Below the pieces are notes generated by a model, which was not told the DNA's origin, searched no databases, and saw only the letters and a program-made list of their open reading frames with translations. The position numbers and the translations under genes were made by a program. From NCBI GenBank assembly GCA_948099385.1, contig CANUEZ040000113.1, positions 7,886,501 to 7,950,500 of the forward strand: 64,000 nt of DNA. Direction: 5' to 3'. This stretch comes from Fasciola hepatica. Taxonomy: Eukaryota; Platyhelminthes; Trematoda; Plagiorchiida; Fasciolidae. This document shows positions 49,669-62,244 of this stretch, one piece after another. Within the stretch, counting starts at the first letter, position 1. Every line of letters begins with the position of its first letter.

Positions 49669-51078
49669 AGAGCATTACTACTTCACACAAGCGACAGGTG
49701 TACATGTATCTTAATTGATATGAGTTAAGCTATTCCACTGAACAGCAAAATTCATCAACCCGATAGTGTCCAGAATGTTGTATCAGATTGAACCAGTATG
49801 GGAATGGCAAGAGTGGGGGGATAAGTAATACGATAAATTTACTGTTAATTGCGGCGTCTTTGACGCACACACAGAGATCATTTGCAGTCAGTAATTAATC
49901 TAAGCCGTACGGATATTGCAGTGATAGGGATAATGGATTTTGGGATACAGTCTGTGACTTAGGTCTCTGTTTTTCGCCTGTATCGACATGTATATTCGGT
50001 CAGTTTTGCTATGAGCTAGTTAAAGACACGTACAAGATCAAGGCAAATTCAACGGAAACCAAGACCGATTTAACACAAATATGAGGTGACATTACCGTAA
50101 AAATTATTGGGACAAACTCAAATGCATACATCGGCAGCTATAAACCACAAGTTCAAAGGAAGGGACTTGGGCGGTTATCCGATGATCGTTCGAGGGCATC
50201 GGACTCAACACGGAAAGTAGTCATAAAAGCTGCGCGTGGGGGAATGGGCTGACACATTGTTCATAGACGGCCTGGTTCTTTCAGTATACAGCACGGTGTT
50301 TTGGCAAGCAATCAGCGTGTCTTCGCTTGGCTTGAATCGAGGACAAGATTGGAGCAAAAGAAGCGAACCAAAAGGCTAGTCAAATCACAGCTGTCGTCCA
50401 AACCGAATCAACCAGCTGGGTTTACAACCAGACTAACCACTTAGAAGAGCTGGTTATAAATACCAGGTGGACAAATAAAATTGCATAATATATAAATTTC
50501 CATTTCGTACAAATAAATGAAGATAATTCCAGGTCAAAAAATATCTCACTAAAGTTAGTGGGACAGAACAGAACACTATTCATGATCTTGTACCGAGTGT
50601 GACCTTCCAGCTGAGTTATAAGGCCATGACAACAGGTTTAGCATTTTGCGTTAGGGGATAACAACAGTTACCGCACTTTTATCGATCAGTTAGTTGATCA
50701 GTTTCGTATGAAGATGAACAAGCTTTTTTGCATAAATCACGATGGATTGGACACAAACATGAGATACTGTTACCGCGAACATCAGAGAGGCAAAAACGCA
50801 CACTTTCAGAATTTGGTATTCTCATGAGGGGCCGGGATTCTATAGATGACGGTAAATCCACTTGTATTTCTCACATCGAGAAGTTCAACGCTGTGAGGCG
50901 GAATAAAACCGGCGACCTACCGCTTACCAGGCTGATCGCACTAATAATAAATTCTACTAGAATGTATCAATGTCCATTGTATCTCGTGTATCCGAGTGCT
51001 TTTCGTCCCATGGGGAATTGGCCGACCAGGCCGGCTTAATGATTGAAGCCAGAAAAGCAAGATACAACTACGCCTAAG

Positions 51079-51080
<2 letters not shown>
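49669..51080. other. Repeat-like stretch without a recognised gene
   Basis: Segments near 50035-50105 and 50705-50775 resemble each other (ACACAAATATGAGGTGACATTACCG against ACACAAACATGAGATACTGTTACCG), about 670 bases apart. A GAATTGGCCGACCA box lies near 51012. No coding domain was found. Confidence 0.4.

Positions 51081-51081
<1 letters not shown>

Positions 51082-51117
<36 letters not shown>
51082..51117. repeat. (AT)18 microsatellite
   Basis: This is an uninterrupted AT run of about 36 bases. Confidence 0.95.
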
Positions 51118-51119
<2 letters not shown>

Positions 51120-52259
51120 AAAATAGTAAAACTGAATCATTGGAATAATCCTCTGCTCTTTCGTGATTATTCCCTAGGGGTTTTGCACCTGGTTCGCCGT
51201 ACCGGGGCAGCTCAGCTTCTAGAGTATCTGCTCTGCTGGCGAAGGATCTTTGACTCGATTCTGGCTCGTAGTGCTAGACAATCGGATGCGGAAAATACAA
51301 GTGGATCTCCATCACCTATAAATATGCATACTCCCGAATGGTAGTTGTGCAGTTCATCCAGGACCCACCTACGAAATGGAGGTCGTATCGCAACGTGGTA
51401 GCAAGACTGGTGAGGAGAGCTCAAAAACAAATTCGATCGGTGTAGTATGCACAACGGTCTATAAAAGTCCATTTCCAAACCCCGGTGTAGCAACATCAAC
51501 CTTCTTGCTGCCTGAGTATTTTTGCTCCGTTTTTTCCGAGTGCTTGCCGCCATTAGGTTGATTCATTTGTCAACCATCTCCTTTCTGTTGGTCCGATTGA
51601 TCCGGTTGACGGCCTAATTGGTAGCCACTCACGAGGACTATCCGGCTGATTGCTTCAGATTCCCCTGAGTTCCATCGACAGTTCTGCGTGCCTCTTTTTG
51701 TCTGTCGCGAGAAGCTTCCAAAATATTCACCTCCTGTTCCCTGGTCTGCGGTTGTCGATTGGTTGACCCAATTAGTCTGATATTCGTCTCGTTATGTTGC
51801 CACAGTGTTCCCCGCTACAGTATGGTGAGTCGGACATCACAACGGGCTACTCTATCATGATGTGTGGCGAATTCGTTTCATAGCACAAAGAATTGTAGAT
51901 ACTTCCGTTTCACCTCGGGCTTCAAGCCCTCCTTGGTCGCTGAAATCTCAAACGAACACAACCTTCTTGTCCGCTTCCCAAAATTCTTCCCTCAACATGG
52001 GCGTGGCCGACGAAATTACACTGCATTGCTATTGCATTGTTCTGTCGCTGCGAAGTATGAATATCTTGACCAGTAGTTTACCTGTGGGGTTACCTTGCCA
52101 GGTCAATGCAAGATATCATAGTTATAGATAGCCAGGTTAATGCTTCATCTTTGAATCATGGAAGACGTCATTTTGGCGATAGATTAGTCTGGGTTATATG
52201 GAAACTAATGAGTTGACTATCTAAGGTATTCGTAAATTCCAGTTCAAAAAGTTGTTTGT

Positions 52260-53080
52260 GAATTCAAAGTACCCCCCCAGAAAAAGGCCAAAGTTTCCTT
52301 CGGTGTCTGTGAATAATCTCCCTCCGCAGCAATAAGAAGAAGCGAGAAACCGATTATTAAGCATTCATTTTACTCCAGGACTGCTCCGACTTCCGTTTCG
52401 GACGCGTCAGTAGTGAGAATAGTTCTCTCAGATGCCACGAATGCTATGCGCGTTGGTTAACTGACAATATTTTCGATAAAACCGTGTAGTATCTGCCCAC
52501 TCCGCCTTTTCCACTGTCATACATCGAATGACTGAACTAGAAACCGTGGTTCTGTTTGTGTCACGAAGTTTGAAATGAATCGGGAATCGTATTGCAGGCA
52601 TCCCAGGATTGACCGACTACACTTGATCTTAAGTGACCCGATTCAAGCTGGTCATCTGAAGCGACCTGATTACTGTTGATACCCACTGTCGGTAACGGCT
52701 AAACCGAGGAAATCAAACTCCGTGACACGTAATTTGAATTGTGTGGCTTTGAGTGATACTTTTCATTCCGCAAACTTTTCCGGCAGCCGTTGCAATCCGT
52801 GATCATGTTTTCCTTTGTGGATCTAAGAATAAACATATCATTCTGATATGCCACCACTCCTACGATGCCAAGAATCAACTTGTTAATTGCAGCATGAGAA
52901 ATTCCGTAAGAAAATGAACTCCGAAAGATAAAAATTTGTATCGGGACATGCCTTACAACTTTCAGCCGAGTTTTTGGATCTGCGTCAGCCAGGTCAGTTT
53001 TCAAGAAGCATTCGCTGCCAAGCATGCGTTTTAATAAGTCCTATGGTTGTGCAGTCTTTGTCACGCATCTCTTTCGGCGC
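52260..53080 (-). pseudogene. Ty3/gypsy reverse transcriptase and RNase H relic
   Basis: On the minus strand, 53025-52699 reads CFLKTDLADAD, then RSSFSYGISHAAINKLILG and GVVAYQNDMFILRSTKEN. The last piece is the family's YxDD box with the first Asp changed to Asn. After a stop, 52690-52270 gives SRSILGCLQYDSRFISNFVTQ, then a shifted RNase H part (VSRFFLLLRREIIHRHRRKLW) that recalls the AE-x-YSQTQREALAV motif. The residues lost and the shifts mean it cannot work. This lineage differs from the CsRn1-like relic at 17-19 kb. Its gag, protease and integrase were not found nearby. Confidence 0.75.
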
Positions 53081-53819
53081 GAATTCAGAGTCACCTGGCA
53101 ATCCCCTCAACTTTGGATGTTCTTTCATCGGTCTTCATTACCACCACAACCCGTCTCACCTATGTAGATGCGGTCACACGTGTAATGACAAACTCTTGTT
53201 GACGATACTCTTCGTTTCCGATGTAATAAATGGCCGTAGACTTTCAACTTATAGGGTTCTGCGTCGTATCATCTTTTTTGAGCATTTGACGATAATTTTA
53301 TGAAATTAATGCCCTGGTGTCTGGAATATTTTTTTAGTTGGTACTAATTGGTGTAAGAAAATGAAGGCCTTCAAACCCAGGATTGAAGAACTTACTACTG
53401 AAACCAGGAAGTGTGAAGAATCAAGCCGAGAACTACCTTAAAATTATTAGACTCTCAACTTCCAGGGTCTACAAGAAATCGCTGCCGTGGTCCGTATTGT
53501 AATTGGATCGTCTTGTACAATAACTGATTGGAACTGCTCGTTATTTCGAAAGTGTACACAGGATTTGCATTATCTCTCATTTCATCAGTATCCGCGCACA
53601 CCACCTTCCGCTTGTCGGGAAGATGCTTTTCTTAAAAATAATGAATTTTACGAGTACAGTTCAATGTCCATTGGATCTCGTTCAGCCGTGTGTTTTTCAT
53701 CCCACTAGAAAATGATCGACCAGACTAGATTAGTGACTAATACTAGAACAGTTGCTGTGTAATCACTAGATTGGTGTTTTGCACATCATTGCATAACCAG
53801 TTGCGTCATTCGTACCCAA

Positions 53820-53905
53820 TTTGTGATGCCACTATAGCTCACTTTCTACAACATCGGCCCGGTGAGCGGAATGTCGCGGGTCTGATTCCTGCTCGCGAAG
53901 GGGAC
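53820..53905 (+). repeat. tRNA-derived SINE-like sequence
   Basis: A tRNA-like order is visible: an A-box-like TATAGCTCACTTTCT near 53831, and a B-box-like GCGGGTCTGATTCCTGC about 40 bases later, flanked by GCGGAATGTC and CGCGAAGGGG. Both boxes are imperfect and no cloverleaf closes. It is more likely an old Pol III retroposon head than a working tRNA. Confidence 0.5.
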
Positions 53906-54009
53906 TTTTAAAGGTGGCGAAAGCAAGTTAATTTTTCGAAACCTTTAAGACAGAGCTTTCCCATTTCTCATTGAGTTCTAAGAAGCTCATGCAGCCCAAC
54001 TATTACTTT

Positions 54010-54170
54010 AGTCAAATATTTTTACTTTCACTCGATTTGCCACGGCGGCTCAGCGCTTTCCTTGTCACACTTTCTGGTTTGTTTCTTAAAGACTACCTAC
54101 TAGCAGTCAGACATCTCAAGCATCTATCTGAAGATTCAGAGATATTTCGCGAATAACTCACATAGAGCAT
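54010..54170 (+). repeat. Interspersed repeat, copy 2 (partner at 48560)
   Basis: This copy starts about 110 bases after the SINE-like patch and carries the same motif order as 48590-48715. Confidence 0.5.
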
Positions 54171-55080
54171 TCTACGTAAACAACATAGTACTTACCTGAA
54201 TCGACTTTGTAAGATTTTGGCCAGCCGGTAAAATCCCTTTCATCTAGATCTACGCTAACAGTTTTCAACATAGACTTTCAGATATCAGTCCTAAAATATA
54301 TTTGGCCGCCCAGCAGTACACATGTTCCCTATGGTACCCATTGTTTCTTATTTTCTAATCAACACTCATGTTCTTATTACCCATCCGAAAAACACGCCGC
54401 GTTTAATAGATGTGACTCTTTCATCTGTTCCACAAAGTAAATTCAACCGAAAAGAACTTTTGTTTACTTGGTAGCCCTAAGAGCAACTGAGTGCGATTAG
54501 GAAGCAGAACGCGTAATGTTGCGATGCATTATCTCGAATTTAATCAATATTAGATATAGAATCGGTCCTCTAGCATCAGGAGTACCATTCAGTCTATCGG
54601 TGTTTGGGTCACGTTGATCAAACAAACAATATCAATGTCTTAACATAGGACAGGAACACCCCCACCCTAGTCAACGAAAGTCTTTTACATAAGAATTAGT
54701 CAGTAGTATTAGAACTCATTGAACCTAGTCGCTTAGTGATTCTAAATTACCTTGTTTCATTCTTCCACATGGATGAAGTAGAATGGGTTTATTACAGCCT
54801 CAGAGACCCACCACGCTATTGAGGAGAGTCGGTAACCACACCTTGAGACTTAGACTGAAGAACTCCTTTGAGGTCCCATTGGTTCAGGTGTGGTTACGAA
54901 CCAGAAATCTGATATCGTGCTCCTAGACAAAAGTACGTTACCAAATTGTTGGGAAACTTTCACAAATATATATTGCCCAAAAGTGTCTTTTCCTCGGTTT
55001 CCTGGTTCTTCCCAGTATCCCTAGTAAAAAATATTTCTGTCTCCGGACCATTTCATGTAATTATACAAAAATACGTAATT

Positions 55081-55470
55081 TATATAGGACAACAGGCGAC
55101 TGCAACCAAAACCATGGTACAGAGCGTATTGGTCCAGAATGCTTACCATAACCGGGTCTTCTGACTGGCTCTTTTCGTCAGATGCCCGATTGGCTGACTT
55201 GGTCTCCGTCGGTTAATTCAACTGTTGGTAGTTCGCTGGTCTAGTCTGTTTCTTGGCCGCTGATTGGTTGATTCTGCTAAGTTTGATGAATATGTCTTTT
55301 GGCAGCTGATCGGATGATTTCGTTCTGTTTTGTCACAAACTGAATTCTCGATCGATTGGCTTTGCTGGCTTGAGCTTTGACACTGATCTCGAGCACACAG
55401 TGATTTCCTATCTACTTACAAACTAGGACGTCTGTCTATGCGTCAGAAAGTACCGTCACATTTAGTTCTT
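55081..55470 (+). repeat. Interspersed repeat, copy 2 (partner at 30718)
   Basis: This copy contains AAAACCATGGTAC, CCCGATTGGCTGACTTG, GATTTCGTTCTGTTTTGTC and GCGTCAGAAAG, each matched in order in the first copy in SMPD2 intron 4. It is somewhat longer because of an insertion after CGGTTAATTC. Confidence 0.65.
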
Positions 55471-57738
55471 CGGGGTTTATCGCACGGCGAAGGGTTTCCT
55501 ATTGAGAATAGAATGTTCATGCACAGCCAGAGGGTTGCTTGCAGAGTGGTTACTGCAATCAGATATGCTCCGGTCCCGAGGGGGGGGAACACTATACCAC
55601 CGAGTATTTGCTACTTTCTTCCAACTTTCAAATGCAAATCAATAAAGACAGTTTGGTGCAATGTACGGAGAATGTAGACAAGGGGTTGGTCTGCGCTGTC
55701 TTGCAGCGAAGTGAATATGAAAGACGATTACCTTGGCTTCACCTTCATGTGCAGTGAAACTTGAAAGGGCCAGCTATCTCTGATGGTAGTTTGTCTGTAG
55801 AGATATTTCCGTACACGACGGCAGTGTGCCTTTTCAACCCGTCTGTCTGTCTTTCATGATATTCAACGCCAACGTCGTGCAATATTCACAAGTAACCTAT
55901 GCTGACTGAGTTCTTTCCGCTCCTCTGGACTATCTTCTCTTTACCGATCAGAGTTTGTCAGTTTTATAGTATAACAATGAATGTAACAGAACTGGCACAC
56001 TGGTTTCCGTGTGTTCCCTTTGGTTATCTCGGGATAATGTCGATATTTTGTTGTTTGGGATTTTACGATACAATATGATTTACAGAAGACGTGTTTGGCC
56101 AAACTGAAAATCAGAATTCTAAAGGGGTTCAAGGAATTCCGAAAGACTTTCCTGGCCGTGAAGCTGAGCTGGCAATGAAGATATCCTTCATACTAATGGA
56201 TTTCAATTGGGTATATTTTGCGGTGTGTAGTCTGTGATTGGTTTAACCATCTGGCCAGCAGCACCCTGTACTTTCCAGTATTTAAGTTGCTTGCAAACTG
56301 ACTCAACACTGAGTAATGCACCTTCATTCACCTTTGGTAGCTGCACCTGTTACTCACATTCTTTGCATCAGTTGTTATTCAAACACGTTGTGTTTGATGA
56401 ATGGATCTAGAAACTGAGGAGGTTGAAGTGCGTTTCTCTCTTTTGTTTCAGGAAACAGTCTGCCATGCACATCAACCACAGATGTGCCGGAAATATTGTG
56501 TTCAATGTTTAAATACTGAGTCGAGAGGGGCTTATCCGAAAGATATGAAGGATTAGTGGTAACCGAATTGCGCGAAATGAAATCAGGACACACACAAGCG
56601 TAAAAACACGACGTTTTTATCGACATGATATATGTAAAAGGAAACATGCACACAGTCAGCGATCCGTGAACAATGTGATTGGTGGACACAAGCTTGTCAA
56701 ACATTGTCACATTATGTGGGGATGGATCACGCACGCGAGACGTGCGCACTGCGATAATCAGTGTCCAAGGTCGCTCTGAGATGAGTCATACACGCACGGC
56801 GTATTTAGCTGTGTGGAAAAGTGCGGATGATGATTAGAGTGTACACAGGACCAATTACCAGTGATTGGCCTCAATGGAATTTCCCGAACTGAACGGGAGT
56901 GGGAGGCTAAATCAACACAGTTATTGGACTGCTACCAGGTGTGCAACAGTTCGCACGCACTTTTTCCAAGACTGATATCTACAGACAGCAAGTCGCATTT
57001 GTCATAGCAAAATTCCTTGAGTTGGTTAAATACACACAGTAGCATCGTTTGTTCGGAGAAAATGCGCTACTTCAACCCAGTGTTGGGGGTGTTCTAGCCA
57101 CAGCGTAATGTGGTACTATAGCTATTTTTATTCCCATTTACCTTTTTGTCACATTCCTCTTGCACATAGCATGATATTTACGCGCCGGGTTATTTTTTGG
57201 TTGTGGTATTTTTATTTTCATATGTATCACAATGTTTACAAAGTAACTTTTCGTTTTCATTCAGATTTGCATGAATTATATCGGTAACTCTTTTGAGATA
57301 ATATGGAAGTCAGTTTCAGAGGTTAAAAGTACTTTTCCTCGACCTTTTTGAATAAGAGCGTTACTCTGGACTCAATTTGACAGGTTGTATAGGTTCCTGA
57401 TGGATGAGATTGGACTTTAGGTCGCAAACGTTTCATCACCCGTTTTGATAGCAACACCAATGGGCACTGATGATCTTGCCGCGGCTGATGATGAAAAGTA
57501 AGCGATCTAAACACTAATCACAGCCACAGGAAACTAAAAATTCGTTAACTTCAAGTTTGACGTGATTCAAAAACTCGTGTTAATTTGCATTTAGTGAAAC
57601 CCAAATACTTTATTTGGAAGGGTACTTAGATAACATACTGTCAGTATTCAACAGTCTAACCTTTAATCAGACAAACAAATCAATACAAGGAACTACAACT
57701 TTCCTTTATTCAGAACACGTAAATGAACAGGGGATGAC
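55471..57738. other. No recognised gene
   Basis: Short frames only (for example 56375-56749 on the minus strand, 124 codons), without a domain I know and without flanking splice sites that join. Confidence 0.35.
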
Positions 57739-57972
57739 CTACGTGATAAAACAATTCATACCAAGTGAACAGTTGACTAATGTCACATGATATAATCCCA
57801 ATAAATAATCAATCATACCGATCAAAAAGGGACGCCATTCAAATTTCCACCGCTTAATCTCAGGGGGTTTGGATGGCGTATACAAAATTCTAGTTTTTCC
57901 TTTGGTACCTGCTTTACCGACAAACTCATGGGACAAAATTTCCTTCTGATGTGCTTCTCCAATATGTTCCAC
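57739..57972 (-). other. Possible orphan coding exon, minus strand
   Basis: The minus-strand frame reads evenly, with charged and hydrophobic segments (EHIGEAHQKEILSHEFVGKA, then LYTPSKPPEIKRWKFEWRPF), unlike its AT-rich surroundings. A donor-like GTATGATT follows WRPFLIG, and an acceptor-like AG stands upstream near 57981. I recognise no family. It may be an exon of a gene continuing outside what I could join, or a repeat fragment. Confidence 0.25.
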
Positions 57973-58186
57973 ATTAAACTATTGATTTTCTCACAGAGTT
58001 CCTTCCACATTTCCAAAAGAGAAAGCTTACAATAAGGTTTATCAATGACTCTATTTGTAAAAAAGCAAACTTTCAGGATGGAACAAAATAAACCCTCCAA
58101 TAACATGTGACAAACCAGCTAGAGCATGCCAGGCCGGGACGACTAGTCAATAATAGATAAGCAGTCGGATCACCTAAGGCTTGACA

Positions 58187-58202
58187 TTATATATATATAT
58201 AA
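58187..58202. repeat. Short (TA)n tract inside the left LTR-like segment
   Basis: About eight TA units. The right LTR-like copy lacks this run. Confidence 0.85.
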
Positions 58203-59399
58203 GAGACCAGCCTGACTTCAGATTTTGTGCTAAACAAAACATGGTACAGTCATAGAGGAAGGGGTAGATAGTCCGAGTCTGGGATCTGTTTGTGAGCGCA
58301 GTACTTCCAGGTTGCCCAAGTCAAAGCACGTGGTCTTCTTAGTTGTCCACAACCGGAGCTGTTAACTATCCAAAGCCTAACCCGCAAGGCAGCGGGACGC
58401 AACGTGGGGTCCGTAACCCACTGGGGGCTGGAGACTGATTGCTCAGTTCATACGCCCTTCGGATAAAGCCAAACATCTTGGGTGCCCAGTGCACTTCTGC
58501 CGCAGTTTCCAGCGAGCATACCGTTGTACGCATCATACGCCACCCATGGTTGGTTTGGAATCAGGGTTAAGCCATCCCCCTTAGGCTGATTATTAGTCAG
58601 CCAATCCGGTGGAGAGTGCCTAGCATTTGCTTTCATCCACTCACTCCAGTGGGAACCCCTCCGCCACGAGAAGGCGGTGAGTAGGACTCCCTCAGCAGAG
58701 GCTGTGCTAGATGCACGGTCATTAGGGGTGAGTTCGAGAGGCGTTCAGGACGGACAGCCATCTAGGAGCCTGAGACACACACCCCGACCATACTGTGGCA
58801 TTTGACTTAGCAAACAGTTGTATGTAGTCCAACTGATCAAGAAGGATACTGACGATTTCGTCATCTGTGGGGGTTTGGTCAACCAAAAATACCAACTTTG
58901 TTCATTGGGATGACTCATAGGAGACCAGTTTTATGATCTCGTGTTTATTTGTGGTTTGAGTGCATCCCGATATGAAAGTGTAAGAACTTGTCTGTCGGTC
59001 AAAACTTATCAGGATCCCTACATGAATCTTCAACAAATGATAGATGAACGTGAACGCTGTGCTAATCTGGAACACGATCCACTTATGATCTTGCAACAGT
59101 AGGGACCTGCTCCAATGGTACTTGCAGTCGAGCATGAGAAAATCCACTACAACGGGGAAATTCCTCACCATGAAACGATAATCTTCCTCCATCAACATGA
59201 AAACACTGTGAACAGTGGCATTTTATTGAGTTCCGTAGTTTCATGAAAAATCTTTGCACAAGATGCATTACCACTAGCTATATTGAAGGATATTTTCAGC
59301 AAAGGTGTAAGAGTGCATGACAGTCCGAGCAACTTTTTCAACCAAACCGATACCTGGGTTACACATCAATTGGTCTCTTCAGAAGCCTTATAGCTTGCT

Positions 59400-60480
59400 T
59401 CCAGACAGAAGGTGAGGCATCGAGACAATACATAAATGTCCACGTTAGTGGTTTTCCTACTCCATTACAACTGGATACTGCTTCTGACATCAGCATTATC
59501 TCCCGAAACCTGTGGCCCTCCGTCGGTTGCTCTGTACTCAGAACCCCAAATCATACTGCAACTAGTGTTAGCATAGGCTATGCGAAGCTTGTAATACACA
59601 TTTTATGGTAAATGGCTTTCCGTGACAACAATAATTAAGGTCTGTAATATTTATCCAATATGCCCCTCAACCTCCACGATTATTGTTGGTAAACGTTCAC
59701 CGATAGTCTCCGTATTTATGTAGAAATCTCAACAGGATTGAGTATGGTACTAGAAACACAATATTACTCACTGCCCTTACCGGGAGTTATTTTTACAAAA
59801 TTGCGTGGTGGCAACTGTTCCACAAAACTTGATCTTGTCGAGGCTTATTTTCACATACCTATTGCTCCCAAAACCCAAGAATTGTTGACATTTACCGGAA
59901 GTCGCGGTCTTTACCAGTACACTGGTACACCATTCAGTATTGAAACTCCTCCGGAAGTTTCTCAAGTCATGTACGCATTGAACTCAGGATTGCGAAGTAC
60001 GGCGATTTATCTGGATGATATAATCGTAGTTGGCCGAACACCAGAAGAGCATAAAGAATAACTGACAAATGTGTTCAGTCGTACCCAGGACCGTGGCTTT
60101 CTCCTTGGCCAATTTTTCACGACATCTATCAAATACATCGGTTCCATCTTCGATGTAACTGGACGACATCCAAACCTTAAAAATGTTTTCGCCATCCAAG
60201 AAATACCAGCGCCCACAGAAGAGTCCTCAAAAAGTGCTTTTATTGGGATGATAAGTTGATACAGTGCCCTCGTGCCGTCTCTGACCATATGCGGGCTCCG
60301 CTGAATTATATGCTAAAGAAAACATACAAAGTGGTGTTGAATTAACAACGGTCAGAACGCATGCAAAGTATCAGGAAAATGCTCAGTTTTCAGTCGCAAA
60401 TGACACACCTAAACGTCGCCTTCGTTTTTGTAGCTGATGCTCACAACTGCGGTATCGGTGCAGTTATCTAGCTTATGTGG
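59400..60480 (+). pseudogene. Gypsy protease and reverse transcriptase relic
   Basis: The protease part (YINVHVSGFPTPLQLDTASD, then ISIISRNLW, then NHTATSVSIGYAKL) keeps its Asp. The reverse transcriptase is open at 59738-60061 with LPLPGVIFTKLRGGNCSTKL, DLVEAYFHIPIAP and TAIYLDDIIVVGRTPEEHKE, so the YLDD box is kept. After a stop it goes on with IKYIGSIFDVTGRHPNLKNV and EIPAPTEESSKSAFIGMIS, where GFIF and SFLG are usual. Further stops break the RNase H part. Despite the kept YLDD the frame is interrupted several times, so no active enzyme is expected. Confidence 0.8.
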
Positions 60481-62244
60481 TCAAAGGGGACGGAGAAACC
60501 AGCAACTCATGTAAGCTGTACATGGCCAGCACCGGAGAAAAACTACAGCCAAATATAGAAGGATGTGCTGGAAAAGAATTTTTTCCGCGAAGAAGCTTCC
60601 CAAGCACACATGAGGTCATCACTTCACGCTGCTGTCTGGTGATAAGCCCTTACTTGCTATTTTTGGATCCATTATACGTACTCCGGTGCACTCCGTCAAT
60701 TGTCTTCAGTGTTTTACTACCACCCCATGGGTCACAATTTCACAATTGAGTACAGCCACACCTAATAGTTTGGACAGGCTGACTTTCCCTCTCACATTTT
60801 GACTCCACAGCTTGTGATCACTGAGAACTCAGTGATAGCGGTATTTTCCATCGACGATGACATGCGCTGCATTCTTCATGACGCTTTCCGCGGTATTCCT
60901 GTGACTGTGGACGATATTCGCCGTGAGTTGCTGTTGGATCCAGTTATCCGTTCCACTATTCAGTGGACTAAGACAAAGTGGTAAAACACAGTTCGGACTG
61001 ACGAGTCAACCCAACTGCACATACTCACACATTCCGGCATTACTCTGGTGGGCAGTTCTTCGTCAGTTCCACGGTGGACAGATAGGAATGGGTTGTAAAA
61101 AGCTTTAGCCCACAGCTTCATCTACCGGCTGAGGGTGGACACCTTGCACCAATGTTCACGATGACAACATGCAGTTAGTTTTCCAACCAAACACCAACCT
61201 GTTCCCTGGCCTGCACTGAAAGACCCATGGTCCCGTGCGCACCCACCAACGGAATGCACTACAAAGTGCTGCTAGATGTATTTTCTAAGTGACATGAAAC
61301 TTATTTTGTGTCATCTCCGACTACCAAAACCACACCGTCCAGCCTACTCCGAACATTCTCACAACATAGATTACCGGAAGCACTTCTGTTGGGAGACCTA
61401 TTACGAATCACCTACCACGCTATGATTCCTGCGGAGGAACGGCCTCGAAGGGTGACCTAGAGTACAAACACCAATACATCCAGTCCAGGATCCACTGTAC
61501 ACCCAAGATTACAAAACCAAGACAGGACTGAGCGGAAGATGTCATAAATATGCGGATTAGTATTGTCTAATATGACGTGTTCGTTGGAAAGGACGTATGG
61601 ATTCGCCACGGGAACCAGTTACGATCATGTCTCAGTTCAGGCAGCACTACAACCGATTCATTATCGGGTATATTCAATCTTCCAGTGAAGGAATCCGAAC
61701 CGATGATCTTCAGCGTAAATCCATCGCCCCTTATGCGGACAAATAGTCTTCCGCAGCCAACAAGAAACAAACAATTAGATCCTCGAGCATACTTGTACCG
61801 CTAACCATCTCAAATGAGGTGTCAAGAAGACACAAAACAAACCTTCCACGAAACAAGTCACAAACCAGTTGGATTATGCCAGGCCCGATCGACTAATCAA
61901 GAATCGATTAGCGGTGAGATCACCTACGTATTAACTCTTTTGACTTATCGAATATCGCATATAGTCCTGACCAAATTGCGTCAATAATCAGAAGTGAAAT
62001 CTGTCCGCATACAGTCACCTCATCAAGGCATTAATCTGAATGTACCCATTAGCTCGCGAATGTTCCATTTTCACCTTGAATATCGCTTTGCTAACTAGTG
62101 TAAATAGACTGTCGTTTGGAGCGCCGTGTTGCCGTCTTCTGATTGGCTCCGCCGGCTGAGGCGATATAAGTCGCGAGCAGAGGCTTAGTGCATGGGCTCC
62201 ACGCAGAAATTACGGAGTAAAGAAAACGAGATTCACAACACAAA

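Larger units (their letters stand above)
58106..61930 (+). mobile_element. Degraded Ty3/gypsy element with LTR-like ends
   Basis: The sequence at 58106-58190 (TGTGACAAACCAG, then GCATGCCAGGCC, then GGATCACCTA) recurs at 61855-61930 (AGTCACAAACCAG, TATGCCAGGCCC, AGATCACCTA) in the same direction. Between them the + strand carries, in order, a protease segment near 59470 (LQLDTASDISIISRNLW), the reverse transcriptase at 59740-60260, RNase H debris, and an integrase trace near 61210-61370 (KDPWSRAHPP). Only about 85-130 bases of each presumed LTR can be matched, so their ends are unknown. The stretch 58260-58800 does not look like gag and may be another insertion. Confidence 0.65.
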
